From Lachnospiraceae bacterium (lineage in GTDB: Bacteria > Bacillota > Clostridia > Lachnospirales > Lachnospiraceae), in assembly GCA_017476665.1 (NCBI GenBank), contig JAFUZJ010000043.1, positions 1 to 62,287 on the forward strand: 62,287 bases of DNA. The letters run 5' to 3'. Below the pieces are notes generated by a model that did no database searches, was not told the DNA's origin, and saw only the letters and a list, made by a program, of their open reading frames with translations. The position numbers were made by a program, and so were the translations under genes. Of the stretch, positions 9,244 to 16,310 are shown piece by piece (the stretch's first letter is position 1; each line of letters opens with the position of its first letter).

Positions 9244-9983
9244 GCATTATCCTCTATCTTTTTCCGGCTCACCAGAAATCCCTTCTCATCCCGTACCACT
9301 TCGTATTCGTTCGACAAAGGATTCTCACTGCCCACCACACAGTAATCACAGATATCACTGTTTCCGCAGGTGCCACATCTGATCAGCTTTCCATGAATCT
9401 CCGCAATGCCAAAGAAATCACAATTACACAAAAGCGGCAGGACATGTAGTAAATCGTGTGCTTTTGCAAACTCTGCATTGGGACATTTCGTAAAATGATA
9501 CCGCGCAGCCTGATGCTCCTTGTCAAAAGGTTCCGCCACATTACAGAAACCGGCCGGCCATGTCTTATATTGCCTGCGGTCTTTATCTCCCACCTTTTTG
9601 AATACCTTATCAATCAGGAACATGTCAAACCTTCTGTTCAGGTTAAACACCTTCCCCAGCTTGGTAAAGGAACCCATAAACAGGCTGTTCATAAAATCCT
9701 GCAGTTCCTCTATGGGGGGCTGGTCCGGGAGTGCCGGATATAGCGCGAAGATCAGCAATCCGCCGTAAATAGCATTCGCGTGTCCGTTTTTCGCGCCGCC
9801 ATAATCCGGGCAGTCCTGTAAAAATTCTATGTAATTTTTATGGATCTTTCGCCAGATTTTCTTTGCGTCATCCCTGCCGTAGCGGTCAATCAGCCACTTT
9901 ACGATTGCTTTCTTATACTCTTCCGGATACAGCATGTGTTTTCCTGTATCAAATTCCTGTACCCTTCTGCCCATAATTTTCAT
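9240..9983 (-). CDS. L-2-amino-thiazoline-4-carboxylic acid hydrolase-like protein
   Basis: 247 residues, cytoplasmic. It resembles the ATC-hydrolase family (first known from Pseudomonas cysteine biosynthesis from ATC), which in Clostridia is widespread and of unproven function. Supporting signs are the helical N-terminal half (YKKAIVKWLIDRYGRDDAKK), the central MGSFTKLGKVFNL stretch, and the Cys-rich C-terminal half (FTKCPNAEFAKAHDLLHVLP, LLCNCDFFGIAEIHGKLIRC, CGTCGNSDICDY), typical of these domains. Start ATG follows a GGGAAAGAGG ribosome binding site. A possible promoter lies about 90 bp upstream. It is coupled to the small phosphatase gene through an ATGA overlap. Confidence 0.7.
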   Translation of the reverse strand: MKIMGRRVQEFDTGKHMLYPEEYKKAIVKWLIDRYGRDDAKKIWRKIHKNYIEFLQDCPDYGGAKNGHANAIYGGLLIFALYPALPDQPPIEELQDFMNSLFMGSFTKLGKVFNLNRRFDMFLIDKVFKKVGDKDRRQYKTWPAGFCNVAEPFDKEHQAARYHFTKCPNAEFAKAHDLLHVLPLLCNCDFFGIAEIHGKLIRCGTCGNSDICDYCVVGSENPLSNEYEVVRDEKGFLVSRKKIEDNA

Positions 9984-10076
9984 CCTCTTTCCCTATCAAA
10001 GATACTCGCGGCATATGTCCAAATCAGCATCCAAATTGACATGCAAGCATGCCACCTTGGCTCATTGCTCGTGGGA

Positions 10077-10105
10077 ATAAAAATCGCGAAACTACTTTTC
10101 GTCAA
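10077..10105 (-). promoter_or_regulatory. Candidate promoter for the ATC-hydrolase/phosphatase pair
   Basis: On the minus strand TTGACG (10105-10100) is followed after 17 bases by TTTTAT (10082-10077). The -35 is five of six, the -10 four of six, and the position is about 95 bases before the start at 9983. Eye-based call only. Confidence 0.35.
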
Positions 10106-10137
10106 TCCCTATAAATAGACAATTATGAAATCCACCA

Positions 10138-11268
10138 TTATGATTGAAGCACCATATTATGGTTACCTCTTGCATATTCCAACAATTTCCGGTTTGCCTG
10201 ATTCTGCGTCCCAAACCGATCCACCGCACAGATCACCCGCTCACAGCTGTTCATCACCGCAAGAGCCTCCTGTACCGTAACCTCATCTATCTCGGCAAAC
10301 GCCTCCACACAGACCACCCGCGCCGCCAGTTTCTCGGCCACAGGATAATCCATATCATTCTTCTGCAAAATTCCCGTGGCAAACGGAATCCCCTGTCTCT
10401 GCAATCTACGGTAAACAGGTGCGCCGCTGCCGCCCCCGGCGATCACAAAAACTTCCGGTTCCCCTTCTATTCGCGGCAGTTCCGGTCTGCATTCCGCTCC
10501 GTCATAAGAACCGGTTCGCAGATCATACAGCTCTGCAATATAATTTCCCTGAAAGACCTCCTCCACCGTGCCCAATCGCTCTACTTTTCCGCCCTTAATG
10601 CACATGATTTTGTCAGATACACGCTGCGCCAGCTCCAGCTCATGCAGGGACATAATCACCGTCAGCTTTTCTTCTCTGGCCATGCGTTGTAAAATAGTCA
10701 ATAATTCCAGCTTATACCGCATATCCAAATAGGAGGTTGGCTCGTCCAGGATCATCAGCTTTGGCTCCTGACAAAGCGCTCTGGCCAGCATGGTCAGCTG
10801 CTTCTGCCCGTCGCTGAGGGTTGTGAACTCCTGATCTGCTAACCCTGCAATTCCCACCAGTTCCATGGTCTGCCGCACCTTCTCCTTGTCCGCAGAACTT
10901 AAAATCCCCAGCGTCCCGGTGTACGGATACCGCCCCATGGAAACTACCTCCTCGCAGGTCATATAGTCCCCCTTTACCCGGTCCGTCAGCACCACCGCCA
11001 TATCCTGCGCACGTTTCGCCGCTGCCATCTCATGGATGCTGTTTTCCTCCAGACACACCACGCCGGAGAGGGGCTTAAGCTGCCCCATGATACTCTTCAG
11101 GATCGTGGATTTTCCTGCGCCGTTTCCGCCGATCAACGTCATAATCTCCCCCTGCGCCAGCGACACATCGACATCCTGTACCACCGGTACATTTTGGTAG
11201 CCTACAGTCAATTGTTTTATTCTGAAAAAATAGGTTTCCTCTTGCTGCATGTTTTGGCTAATCCTCAC
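10138..11268 (-). CDS. ABC transporter ATP-binding protein (FecE/BtuD type) with C-terminal extension
   Basis: 376 residues, about 120 longer than a typical FecE/BtuD ATPase. The ATPase core spans roughly residues 12-255: Walker A GGNGAGKST, Q-loop region VVLTDR, signature LSDGQKQ (normally LSGGQ or LSDGQ), Walker B KLMILDEPTS and H-loop MSLHELE. It energises the permease encoded at 11962-13020 for uptake of a metal chelate, haem or corrinoid. The extra C-terminal domain begins near PEVFVIAGGGSGAPVYRRL, looks like a Rossmann-type nucleotide or small-molecule binding fold, and ends with CERVICAVDRFGTQNQ. Start is GTG with GTGA overlap to the zinc-ribbon gene; ATG at 11250 is an alternative. 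The hairpin element and the zinc-ribbon gene separate it from its permease. Confidence 0.85.
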   Translation of the reverse strand: MRISQNMQQEETYFFRIKQLTVGYQNVPVVQDVDVSLAQGEIMTLIGGNGAGKSTILKSIMGQLKPLSGVVCLEENSIHEMAAAKRAQDMAVVLTDRVKGDYMTCEEVVSMGRYPYTGTLGILSSADKEKVRQTMELVGIAGLADQEFTTLSDGQKQLTMLARALCQEPKLMILDEPTSYLDMRYKLELLTILQRMAREEKLTVIMSLHELELAQRVSDKIMCIKGGKVERLGTVEEVFQGNYIAELYDLRTGSYDGAECRPELPRIEGEPEVFVIAGGGSGAPVYRRLQRQGIPFATGILQKNDMDYPVAEKLAARVVCVEAFAEIDEVTVQEALAVMNSCERVICAVDRFGTQNQANRKLLEYARGNHNMVLQS

Positions 11269-11639
11269 TTATCCTTCCGCAAAATTGTCCCTGTCTCGTC
11301 ACATCCACTTTTCTCATGCCTAATTCTTCCGGATTTCTTATGCTGATAGTTGTGCCTTCTCCAATCTTTCCTCATAAGTGCATCGTCCGGTGATTCTCTC
11401 TTGAACCAATAAACCTCATACGGCGTATCCGGCCTGTTTTTGCAAAAAGGACATTTTGCATCTCCGCAAACCGGCTCTTCCCACTCATTACAGTAGATAC
11501 ATGCCCATGCATCATATCTGTCAATCAATATACGCTCCATCTTACCGCATTTGGAACATGGGGTGTCTGAAAACATTCCAATCCGGCTCCATATCAATTT
11601 AGCCCGTCTTGATTTCAAATCGTTTTTTTTACGCTTCAT
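11265..11639 (-). CDS. Small zinc-ribbon protein, function unknown
   Basis: 124 residues from the ATG at 11639 (the frame opens at 11666 but the conserved part starts MKRKK). Six cysteines in three pairs, CSKCGKMERI, ACIYCNEWEEP and CPFCKNRPDTPYEVYW, together with Cys in VCGDAKC, suggest one or two structural zinc sites. Flanks are very basic (KSRRAKLIW; RRHNYQHKKSGRIRH), so nucleic-acid or protein contact is possible. I recall similar hypothetical proteins in Lachnospiraceae but no known function. It sits between permease and ATPase genes of one transporter and overlaps the ATPase start by four bases. Confidence 0.6.
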   Translation of the reverse strand: MKRKKNDLKSRRAKLIWSRIGMFSDTPCSKCGKMERILIDRYDAWACIYCNEWEEPVCGDAKCPFCKNRPDTPYEVYWFKRESPDDALMRKDWRRHNYQHKKSGRIRHEKSGCDETGTILRKDK

Positions 11640-11719
11640 CCTATATCCCCGTTCAAGTAATTGCAAAACTCATTTTTAACGGTATCGCGTTATACATATT
11701 GTACACCACCAGCATAGGC

Positions 11720-11933
11720 AGAAGCATAGTTCTCTCTGGCACGTCAGTGGAGGATTCTGATTTTTCTTAGATGCCGGTTCAGTACCCTAGGGTAAAACAC
11801 GCAAGGATGCGTGTTTTAGGCACTATCGGGCAAGGATGCCCGTTAGTGCCGACCCGTAACTTTAGCATAATCCATATCCGGCAGCTTAGAAAAATTGGAA
11901 TCTGTAACGAGTGCCAGAGAGAACTATGTTCTC
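11720..11933. mobile_element. MITE-like inverted-repeat element with two AAGGAT-loop hairpins
   Basis: Perfect 18-bp terminal inverted repeats CATAGTTCTCTCTGGCAC (11725-11742) and its complement (11911-11928). Inside them lies a second, imperfect inverted pair (about 11753-11776 and 11880-11903, TTTTTCTTAGATGCCGG against the complement TTTTTCTAAGCTGCCGG). At the core are two hairpins: AAAACACGC / GCGTGTTTT (11794-11817) and a 7+5-bp stem with a T-T mismatch (11819-11850). Both close on the identical loop AAGGAT (11803-11808 and 11832-11837). GGGT/ACCC around them could close a multi-branched, cloverleaf-like fold. No transposase ORF is inside. It lies in the gap between permease and zinc-ribbon genes, so either a non-autonomous transposon or a structured regulatory RNA. 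Confidence 0.7.
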
Positions 11934-11961
11934 CTGACCATGCGCCCTCGTTGCTACAATT

Positions 11962-13020
11962 CTATCCAGTCTTCCTTCTGTGCATCATCACCCAGATCAC
12001 CACCGGCGCACCGAATAATGCCGTCACACTGCTGATAGAAAGCTCCACCGGCGCAAACACAGTCCGTGCGATCAAATCACTGAACAGACAAAATACCGCT
12101 CCGCCCAGAAAGCAGGCCGGTATCATGATAAGCGGTTTTGTCGTCCGGAACATGCTTCGGATCAGCTGTGGCACCGCAATTCCTACAAAAGAGATAGGTC
12201 CCGCAAATGCCGTGACCGCTGCTGCCAGCAGGCTTGCCAAAAACACCAACGCGGTCCGAAACAGCCGCAGGTTCACCCCGATACTCGCTGCATACGCCTC
12301 TCCCAACTGACATGCTGCGATCGGCTTTGACAAAAAAATAATACAGATAAAAGTTATGAGCACCAACACCGCAATCACCTTTACATTGTCCCAGGTAATC
12401 CCGGAGAAACTCCCCAATGACCAATTGTGCAGGTTCACAATATTGGAATCATCCGCAAACGTCACCACAAAATCCGTGACCGCCGAACAGATATACCCGA
12501 TCATCACGCCGCTGACGATCAGCATGGCGGATTGGTACACCTTTCTCGCAAAAAGCAGCACAAAGCCCATAGAAAATAACGCGCCGACAAATGCCGCCGC
12601 GATCAATAAAAAGGAACTGCTCCTCAGTCCCATCTGTAATATTCCCACCAAAGTCAATGCCACCGCCAGTTTTGCGCCCGACGAAATGCCCAGCACAAAA
12701 GGTCCCGCAATGGGATTCTGGAAAAAGGTCTGCAAAAGATACCCGGAAAGCGCCAGTGCTCCACCCAACAGCGCCGCCGCGATCGTCCGGGGCAGTCTGA
12801 TCTGCCAGATGATCGCGTAAGAAGCCTCCGAAATCGCGATGCCGCCTTCCGGCAACGATCCGTTTCCTCCCACACCTCTCAAGATCTGCCACACCTGTTT
12901 TACCGGGATCTCCACACTTCCCATGCAGAGATTTGCCGCAAACAGCACGACCACCGCCACAAGCAATCCCATAAATCCCAGCACTCTGCAGCTGCCTTTT
13001 TTTTCTGTATGTCTTTCCAT
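11962..13020 (-). CDS. FecCD/BtuC-family ABC transporter permease
   Basis: About 352 residues, normal for the FecCD family of metal-chelate, haem and cobalamin importers. Around ten hydrophobic segments are visible, beginning GFMGLLVAVVVLFAANLCMG. Conserved blocks include RLPRTIAAALLGGALALSGY, LQTFFQNPIAGPFVLGISSG, and GPISFVGIAVPQLIRSMF near the coupling loop. The frame opens at a GTG (13053) overlapping the previous stop as GTGA. ATGs at 13026 and 13020 also fit; 13020 has the best spacing from AAGGA, so it is used here, while translational coupling from the GTG remains possible. Partner binding protein is at 13701, ATPase at 10138. Confidence 0.9.
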   Translation of the reverse strand: MERHTEKKGSCRVLGFMGLLVAVVVLFAANLCMGSVEIPVKQVWQILRGVGGNGSLPEGGIAISEASYAIIWQIRLPRTIAAALLGGALALSGYLLQTFFQNPIAGPFVLGISSGAKLAVALTLVGILQMGLRSSSFLLIAAAFVGALFSMGFVLLFARKVYQSAMLIVSGVMIGYICSAVTDFVVTFADDSNIVNLHNWSLGSFSGITWDNVKVIAVLVLITFICIIFLSKPIAACQLGEAYAASIGVNLRLFRTALVFLASLLAAAVTAFAGPISFVGIAVPQLIRSMFRTTKPLIMIPACFLGGAVFCLFSDLIARTVFAPVELSISSVTALFGAPVVIWVMMHRRKTG

Positions 13021-13049
13021 TTTCATTATCCTTCCGTCTGAAGACGAGG

Positions 13050-13652
13050 TCACGCAAAATCATCTATGTCGTCTTTAATGATTTCTTTTCCCTCTTCCTC
13101 GTCTGAAAGTTCTGCTGTCATTGCATATTCGTGCTCACCGGAATCCGGGTCAAATTTAGAGAGGTAACATAAGCTCATGGTTCCCAGTTCTCCCGCCTTC
13201 TGCCCGTTTTTCTCCAGATAATAGCTGATCTGCCAGAAATAGTCCTTGAATTTCGGTTCGATCACAAAACGGCAATCCGCTCCGAACTTACTCTGTACTA
13301 ACGTCTGCCCATATTCCATATATTGAGCCATCACCAGATCAATCCTCTCTTTTACCGCCTCAAAAGAATTGGTATAGGTCAAAGAGCCCAATTTTGAATA
13401 TTGATATGACACATTGCTCCGATAGGCAAACTTGATCACCGGTACGGAATCCTCCGTCATATCCCCGCGGGTAAAATGAATTTTCTCTCCCGTCTTCATA
13501 TGAAAATCATACGTTTCCTCCGAAGTCATCCCGTCTCCGCAATCTATATAAATGCTTGCCAGCTGCTCCGCCATGATCGTTTTCTCCGAAAACAGCGACT
13601 TGCGGACAAACCGATCCTGTTTCATATGTATCGTCTTACGCTTTTCCGCCAT
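13050..13652 (-). CDS. Unknown soluble protein encoded inside the transporter operon
   Basis: 200 residues, not recognised. No signal peptide or membrane segment. The N-terminus is basic (AEKRKTIHMKQDRFVRKSLF). The middle contains YIDCGDGMTSEETYDFHMKT and YSKLGSLTYTNSFEAVKERI, and the C-terminus is strongly acidic (ELSDEEEGKEIIKDDIDDFA). It lies between the binding-protein and permease genes, with a GTGA overlap to the permease frame, which argues that it belongs to the transport unit rather than being a passenger. A role in handling the imported ligand or in regulation is possible, but nothing in the sequence shows which. Confidence 0.65.
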   Translation of the reverse strand: MAEKRKTIHMKQDRFVRKSLFSEKTIMAEQLASIYIDCGDGMTSEETYDFHMKTGEKIHFTRGDMTEDSVPVIKFAYRSNVSYQYSKLGSLTYTNSFEAVKERIDLVMAQYMEYGQTLVQSKFGADCRFVIEPKFKDYFWQISYYLEKNGQKAGELGTMSLCYLSKFDPDSGEHEYAMTAELSDEEEGKEIIKDDIDDFA

Positions 13653-13700
13653 TTCAGCCTCCGTATCACATAAGTCTTATGTCTGCTTTTCTGTACTATT

Positions 13701-14909
13701 TTACTCCAACCTGTATAGGAAAGTAAACTCCCCTTCCCTACTTTTATCAATATTTTCTTCTCCGGTCAGCAAAAGCATCTCGTGAATCTCCTGAAGCGCC
13801 GTCCCCAGTTCCATGGAATTCTGAAAAAAATCCGCTGACATGCACCAGACTTCGCCCTCTTTGACCGCCTTGAAATCCGCAAACAAAGGACTCTTATCCA
13901 GCAATTCCTGCACCGAGTGGATCTCGCCCGCAATGGTACTGTTGTAGATCAGCACATCCGCATCCTGCGCCCCGGCGTAGAACTGCTCCATCTGAATATT
14001 CATGGTTCCCGTAGCGCCTTCCGGCACCTCGATACCGTCGAGCGCATAGGTTCCTCCTGCCATGCGGATCATCTTGGCAATGTAATCCTCAGGCTTGCGG
14101 ATATTGATTGCCCCGGTGGAAGTCACATTAAAAAATGCCACTTTCCGATTCAGTGACTCGGCCGCAGTTCCCTTTTCAAAAGCCGCTTTCTGCGCCGCAT
14201 AAGCTGCCTCCGCCTGACTCTCATGACCGGTGAGTACCCCGTAGACCTTTATCCATTCCATGCGCCCCAGGGGACTCTCCTCATAGCTGGAATGGTCTTC
14301 AAACACATGAATGCCCAAAAGTTCCAGCTGTTCCTTCACTTCCGGCACATGCTCCAGCATGGTGGACTGCACGGACAAGGTGCATCCGGAAGCCTTGATC
14401 CGTTCATAATCCGGCGCGCTGTACTTGCCCGCATAAACGATTTTTCCCTGCTCCATAGCCTGACGGGCTTCCTCGATATGCCAGGAATTCTGTTCAATCC
14501 CGGAAAGTGTGATACAATCCAAAGCATCCATGGCACAGAACATATCCATTGTCGCCGATGCGGCCAGATAGATGTTGCCCACCGGCTGCTGCAGCACCAC
14601 GATGTCAACGGGAATATCCGTCGGCACGCCGGTCTGCTGTCCGTTCGCACTCTCCGGCACGCTGAAGAACCGGCTTCCGTCCGACAGCGTGATCAAAGCA
14701 TATCCGCCCTCATAATAATCCACTGAAAATTCTTTTGCATAATCCGTCTGCATGCTGTGCGTAAAGGTTAACTGTGAACTGATTTCCGACGCACTGACCT
14801 CCTGCCCGCTTCCTGCCCCGTTCTCCTCCTGCGCCTTTCCGCAGGCTGCAAACGCCAGCACAGCCGCCAGCACCAACGCCAAACACCGCTTCTGTATTCC
14901 GAACTGCAT
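13701..14909 (-). CDS. ABC transporter substrate-binding lipoprotein (metal-chelate/haem/B12 type)
   Basis: 402 residues from ATG 14909. Signal peptide with lipobox (ALVLAAVLAFAACGK), so it is tethered outside the membrane. The body follows the class III (BtuF/FepB/FhuD) plan of two alpha/beta lobes joined by a long helix: DIVVLQQPVGNIYLAASATM, then KIVYAGKYSAPDYERIKASG, LGIHVFEDHSSYEESPLGRM, a long helix near ESQAEAAYAAQKAAFEKG, and a second lobe with YIAKMIRMAGGTYALDGI and ADVLIYNSTI. The frame opens at 14939, but AGGAAAG nine bases before 14909 and the preceding gene's stop at 14911 favour ATG 14909. Ligand cannot be determined: nearby cob genes favour corrinoids, the neighbouring NEAT-like protein favours haem. 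Confidence 0.85.
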   Translation of the reverse strand: MQFGIQKRCLALVLAAVLAFAACGKAQEENGAGSGQEVSASEISSQLTFTHSMQTDYAKEFSVDYYEGGYALITLSDGSRFFSVPESANGQQTGVPTDIPVDIVVLQQPVGNIYLAASATMDMFCAMDALDCITLSGIEQNSWHIEEARQAMEQGKIVYAGKYSAPDYERIKASGCTLSVQSTMLEHVPEVKEQLELLGIHVFEDHSSYEESPLGRMEWIKVYGVLTGHESQAEAAYAAQKAAFEKGTAAESLNRKVAFFNVTSTGAINIRKPEDYIAKMIRMAGGTYALDGIEVPEGATGTMNIQMEQFYAGAQDADVLIYNSTIAGEIHSVQELLDKSPLFADFKAVKEGEVWCMSADFFQNSMELGTALQEIHEMLLLTGEENIDKSREGEFTFLYRLE

Positions 14910-14910
14910 T

Positions 14911-15462
14911 CTATGCATCTTTCCTGCGTCCCTTCCCATTCATAACATAAAGAATTCCGCCGACCACCGCAACCAGTCCTACCACTGCACCAACCACGTA
15001 TCCTGCCATCGCAAACGGATCCCCGGCATTCGTTTGCGATGGCAGGGAACTGCTGTCAAAATACAACCTATACGTAATTTCATGGGGCGTACTCATCGCT
15101 GTGGTATCTGCGATCACCTGCATGTCTCCGTCGAAAACTGTTACGGGAATTTCAAACGCAGAATTTCCCTCCGTGTTCACCGGGTAATATGTCTGCTCTC
15201 CCACCTTCATATAATCGTAATTGGGACTGCTGAAAACAATCCTTGCAGTGGCCTGTCCGTCCTGTACCGTCATGACAGCCGGAGATGCGATGGTAGCCTT
15301 ACCGCTGCCGCCGGACATGGTGACCGCAATCTCATAAGTACCGTCCGGTATAGCAAGCTGCGTCGCCTGTACATGTCCGGAAAATAGGACAAACACAATC
15401 ACGATAAGGACAATGCCCCTTACGATCCTCTTACTTCTGTATCTTTCATCTGCTTGTTCCAT
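14911..15462 (-). CDS. Surface-anchored NEAT-like domain protein
   Basis: 183 residues. Signal-type hydrophobic segment at residues 13-28 (VRGIVLIVIVFVLFSG), an extracellular beta-sandwich, and a C-terminal membrane segment (GYVVGAVVGLVAVVGGILYV) ending in GKGRRKDA, giving type I membrane topology without an LPXTG sorting motif. The ~110-residue middle (DGTYEIAVTMSGGSGKATIA, MTVQDGQATARIVFSS, FEIPVTVFDGDMQVIADTTA, HEITYRLYFD) follows the strand order of NEAT domains, which bind haem in Gram-positive iron uptake. The usual SxxxxY helix and YDHxY motifs are not well conserved, so haem binding is unproven. It overlaps tcdA upstream by 17 bp and abuts the binding-protein gene. Confidence 0.55.
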   Translation of the reverse strand: MEQADERYRSKRIVRGIVLIVIVFVLFSGHVQATQLAIPDGTYEIAVTMSGGSGKATIASPAVMTVQDGQATARIVFSSPNYDYMKVGEQTYYPVNTEGNSAFEIPVTVFDGDMQVIADTTAMSTPHEITYRLYFDSSSLPSQTNAGDPFAMAGYVVGAVVGLVAVVGGILYVMNGKGRRKDA

Positions 15463-16216
15463 CTATTGTCACCAAATCCTTTACCACTTCTCCTGCAATG
15501 ATCAGACCCGCCACCGAAGGCACAAACGCAGTGCTTCCCGGAATATCCCGTCTCTCTGTACATTTATGCTGTGCACCGGGCGGGCAGATGCAATGCTCTC
15601 TGCAACTGATCGCCATGTCCTCAATCGGACGCGTTGGCTGCTCCTCCGAATAGACCACCTTTAATTTCTTAACGCCGCGTTTCTTCAGTTCCCGCCGCAT
15701 CACCTTTGCGAGAGGGCAGACCTTCGTCTTGTAGATATCCGCAACCCGGAACTGACTGCCGTCCAGCTTATTTCCGGCACCCATACTGCTGATGATAGGC
15801 ACGTTCGCCTCCTGCGCTTTTAGGACCAATGCAATCTTGGCCGTCACGGTATCCACGGCATCCACCACATAATCATATTCGTCAAAAGGAAAATCCGAAG
15901 CATTCTCCGGCAGGAAAAAACACTTATGTACGCGCACATCCGCCTCAGGATTGATGTCTGTAATGCGCTCTTTCATGACATCAACCTTGTATTTTCCAAT
16001 GGTCTTTCTTGTGGCAATGATCTGGCGGTTCAAATTTGTCAGACACACTTTATCGTCATCAATCAGATCAAATGCGCCGACGCCGCTCCTGACCAGTGCC
16101 TCACACACATATCCGCCCACACCGCCTATCCCGAACACCGCAACCCGGGATCTGCTCAGTTTTTCCATTGCCTCCTTGCCGAAAAGCAACTCCGTACGTG
16201 AAAATTGATTCAACAT
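15446..16216 (-). CDS. tcdA: tRNA threonylcarbamoyladenosine dehydratase (TcdA/CsdL family)
   Basis: 256 residues of the ThiF/MoeB/E1 superfamily. TcdA uses ATP to cyclise t6A37 in ANN-decoding tRNAs to ct6A. The nucleotide loop GIGGVGGYVCEALVRSGVG is clear, followed by FDLIDDDKVCLTNLNRQI, DVMKERITDINPE, YVVDAVDTVTAKIAL and SSMGAGNKLD; the C-terminus has EEQPTRP. These are the TcdA forms of the E1-like motifs. First gene after a strong sigma-A-type promoter and likely the first gene of the transcript that continues into the NEAT-like and transporter genes; the 17-bp overlap with the next gene supports that. The link between tRNA modification and transport is probably only positional. Confidence 0.9.
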   Translation of the reverse strand: MLNQFSRTELLFGKEAMEKLSRSRVAVFGIGGVGGYVCEALVRSGVGAFDLIDDDKVCLTNLNRQIIATRKTIGKYKVDVMKERITDINPEADVRVHKCFFLPENASDFPFDEYDYVVDAVDTVTAKIALVLKAQEANVPIISSMGAGNKLDGSQFRVADIYKTKVCPLAKVMRRELKKRGVKKLKVVYSEEQPTRPIEDMAISCREHCICPPGAQHKCTERRDIPGSTAFVPSVAGLIIAGEVVKDLVTIDGTSR

Positions 16217-16278
16217 ATGTTCTCCCTGATTTCTTCGTCTTTTTCAACAATCTCTGCGTGTTAATTTTTTGACATATT

Positions 16279-16307
16279 ATTATATCACGTTTTTTTCGAC
16301 AGGTCAA
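16279..16307 (-). promoter_or_regulatory. Strong sigma-A-type promoter of tcdA and transporter operon
   Basis: On the minus strand TTGACC (16307-16302), 17-base spacer, perfect TATAAT (16284-16279), about 65 bases before the tcdA start. It begins 4 bp from the end of corA. This is the best housekeeping promoter in front of the whole transporter set. Confidence 0.7.
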
Positions 16308-16310
16308 TTT

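Noticed and set aside
10020-10060. Palindrome-rich stretch around GCATGCAAGCATGC as operator
   Set aside because: Short repeats of GCATG only; no clear dyad matching a known operator and no spacing relation to the candidate promoter.
3287-16307. Cobalamin riboswitch for cobQ or the transporter
   Set aside because: No B12-box-like sequence found by eye upstream of cobQ, tcdA, the NEAT-like or binding-protein genes. A covariance-model scan (Rfam cobalamin) would decide.
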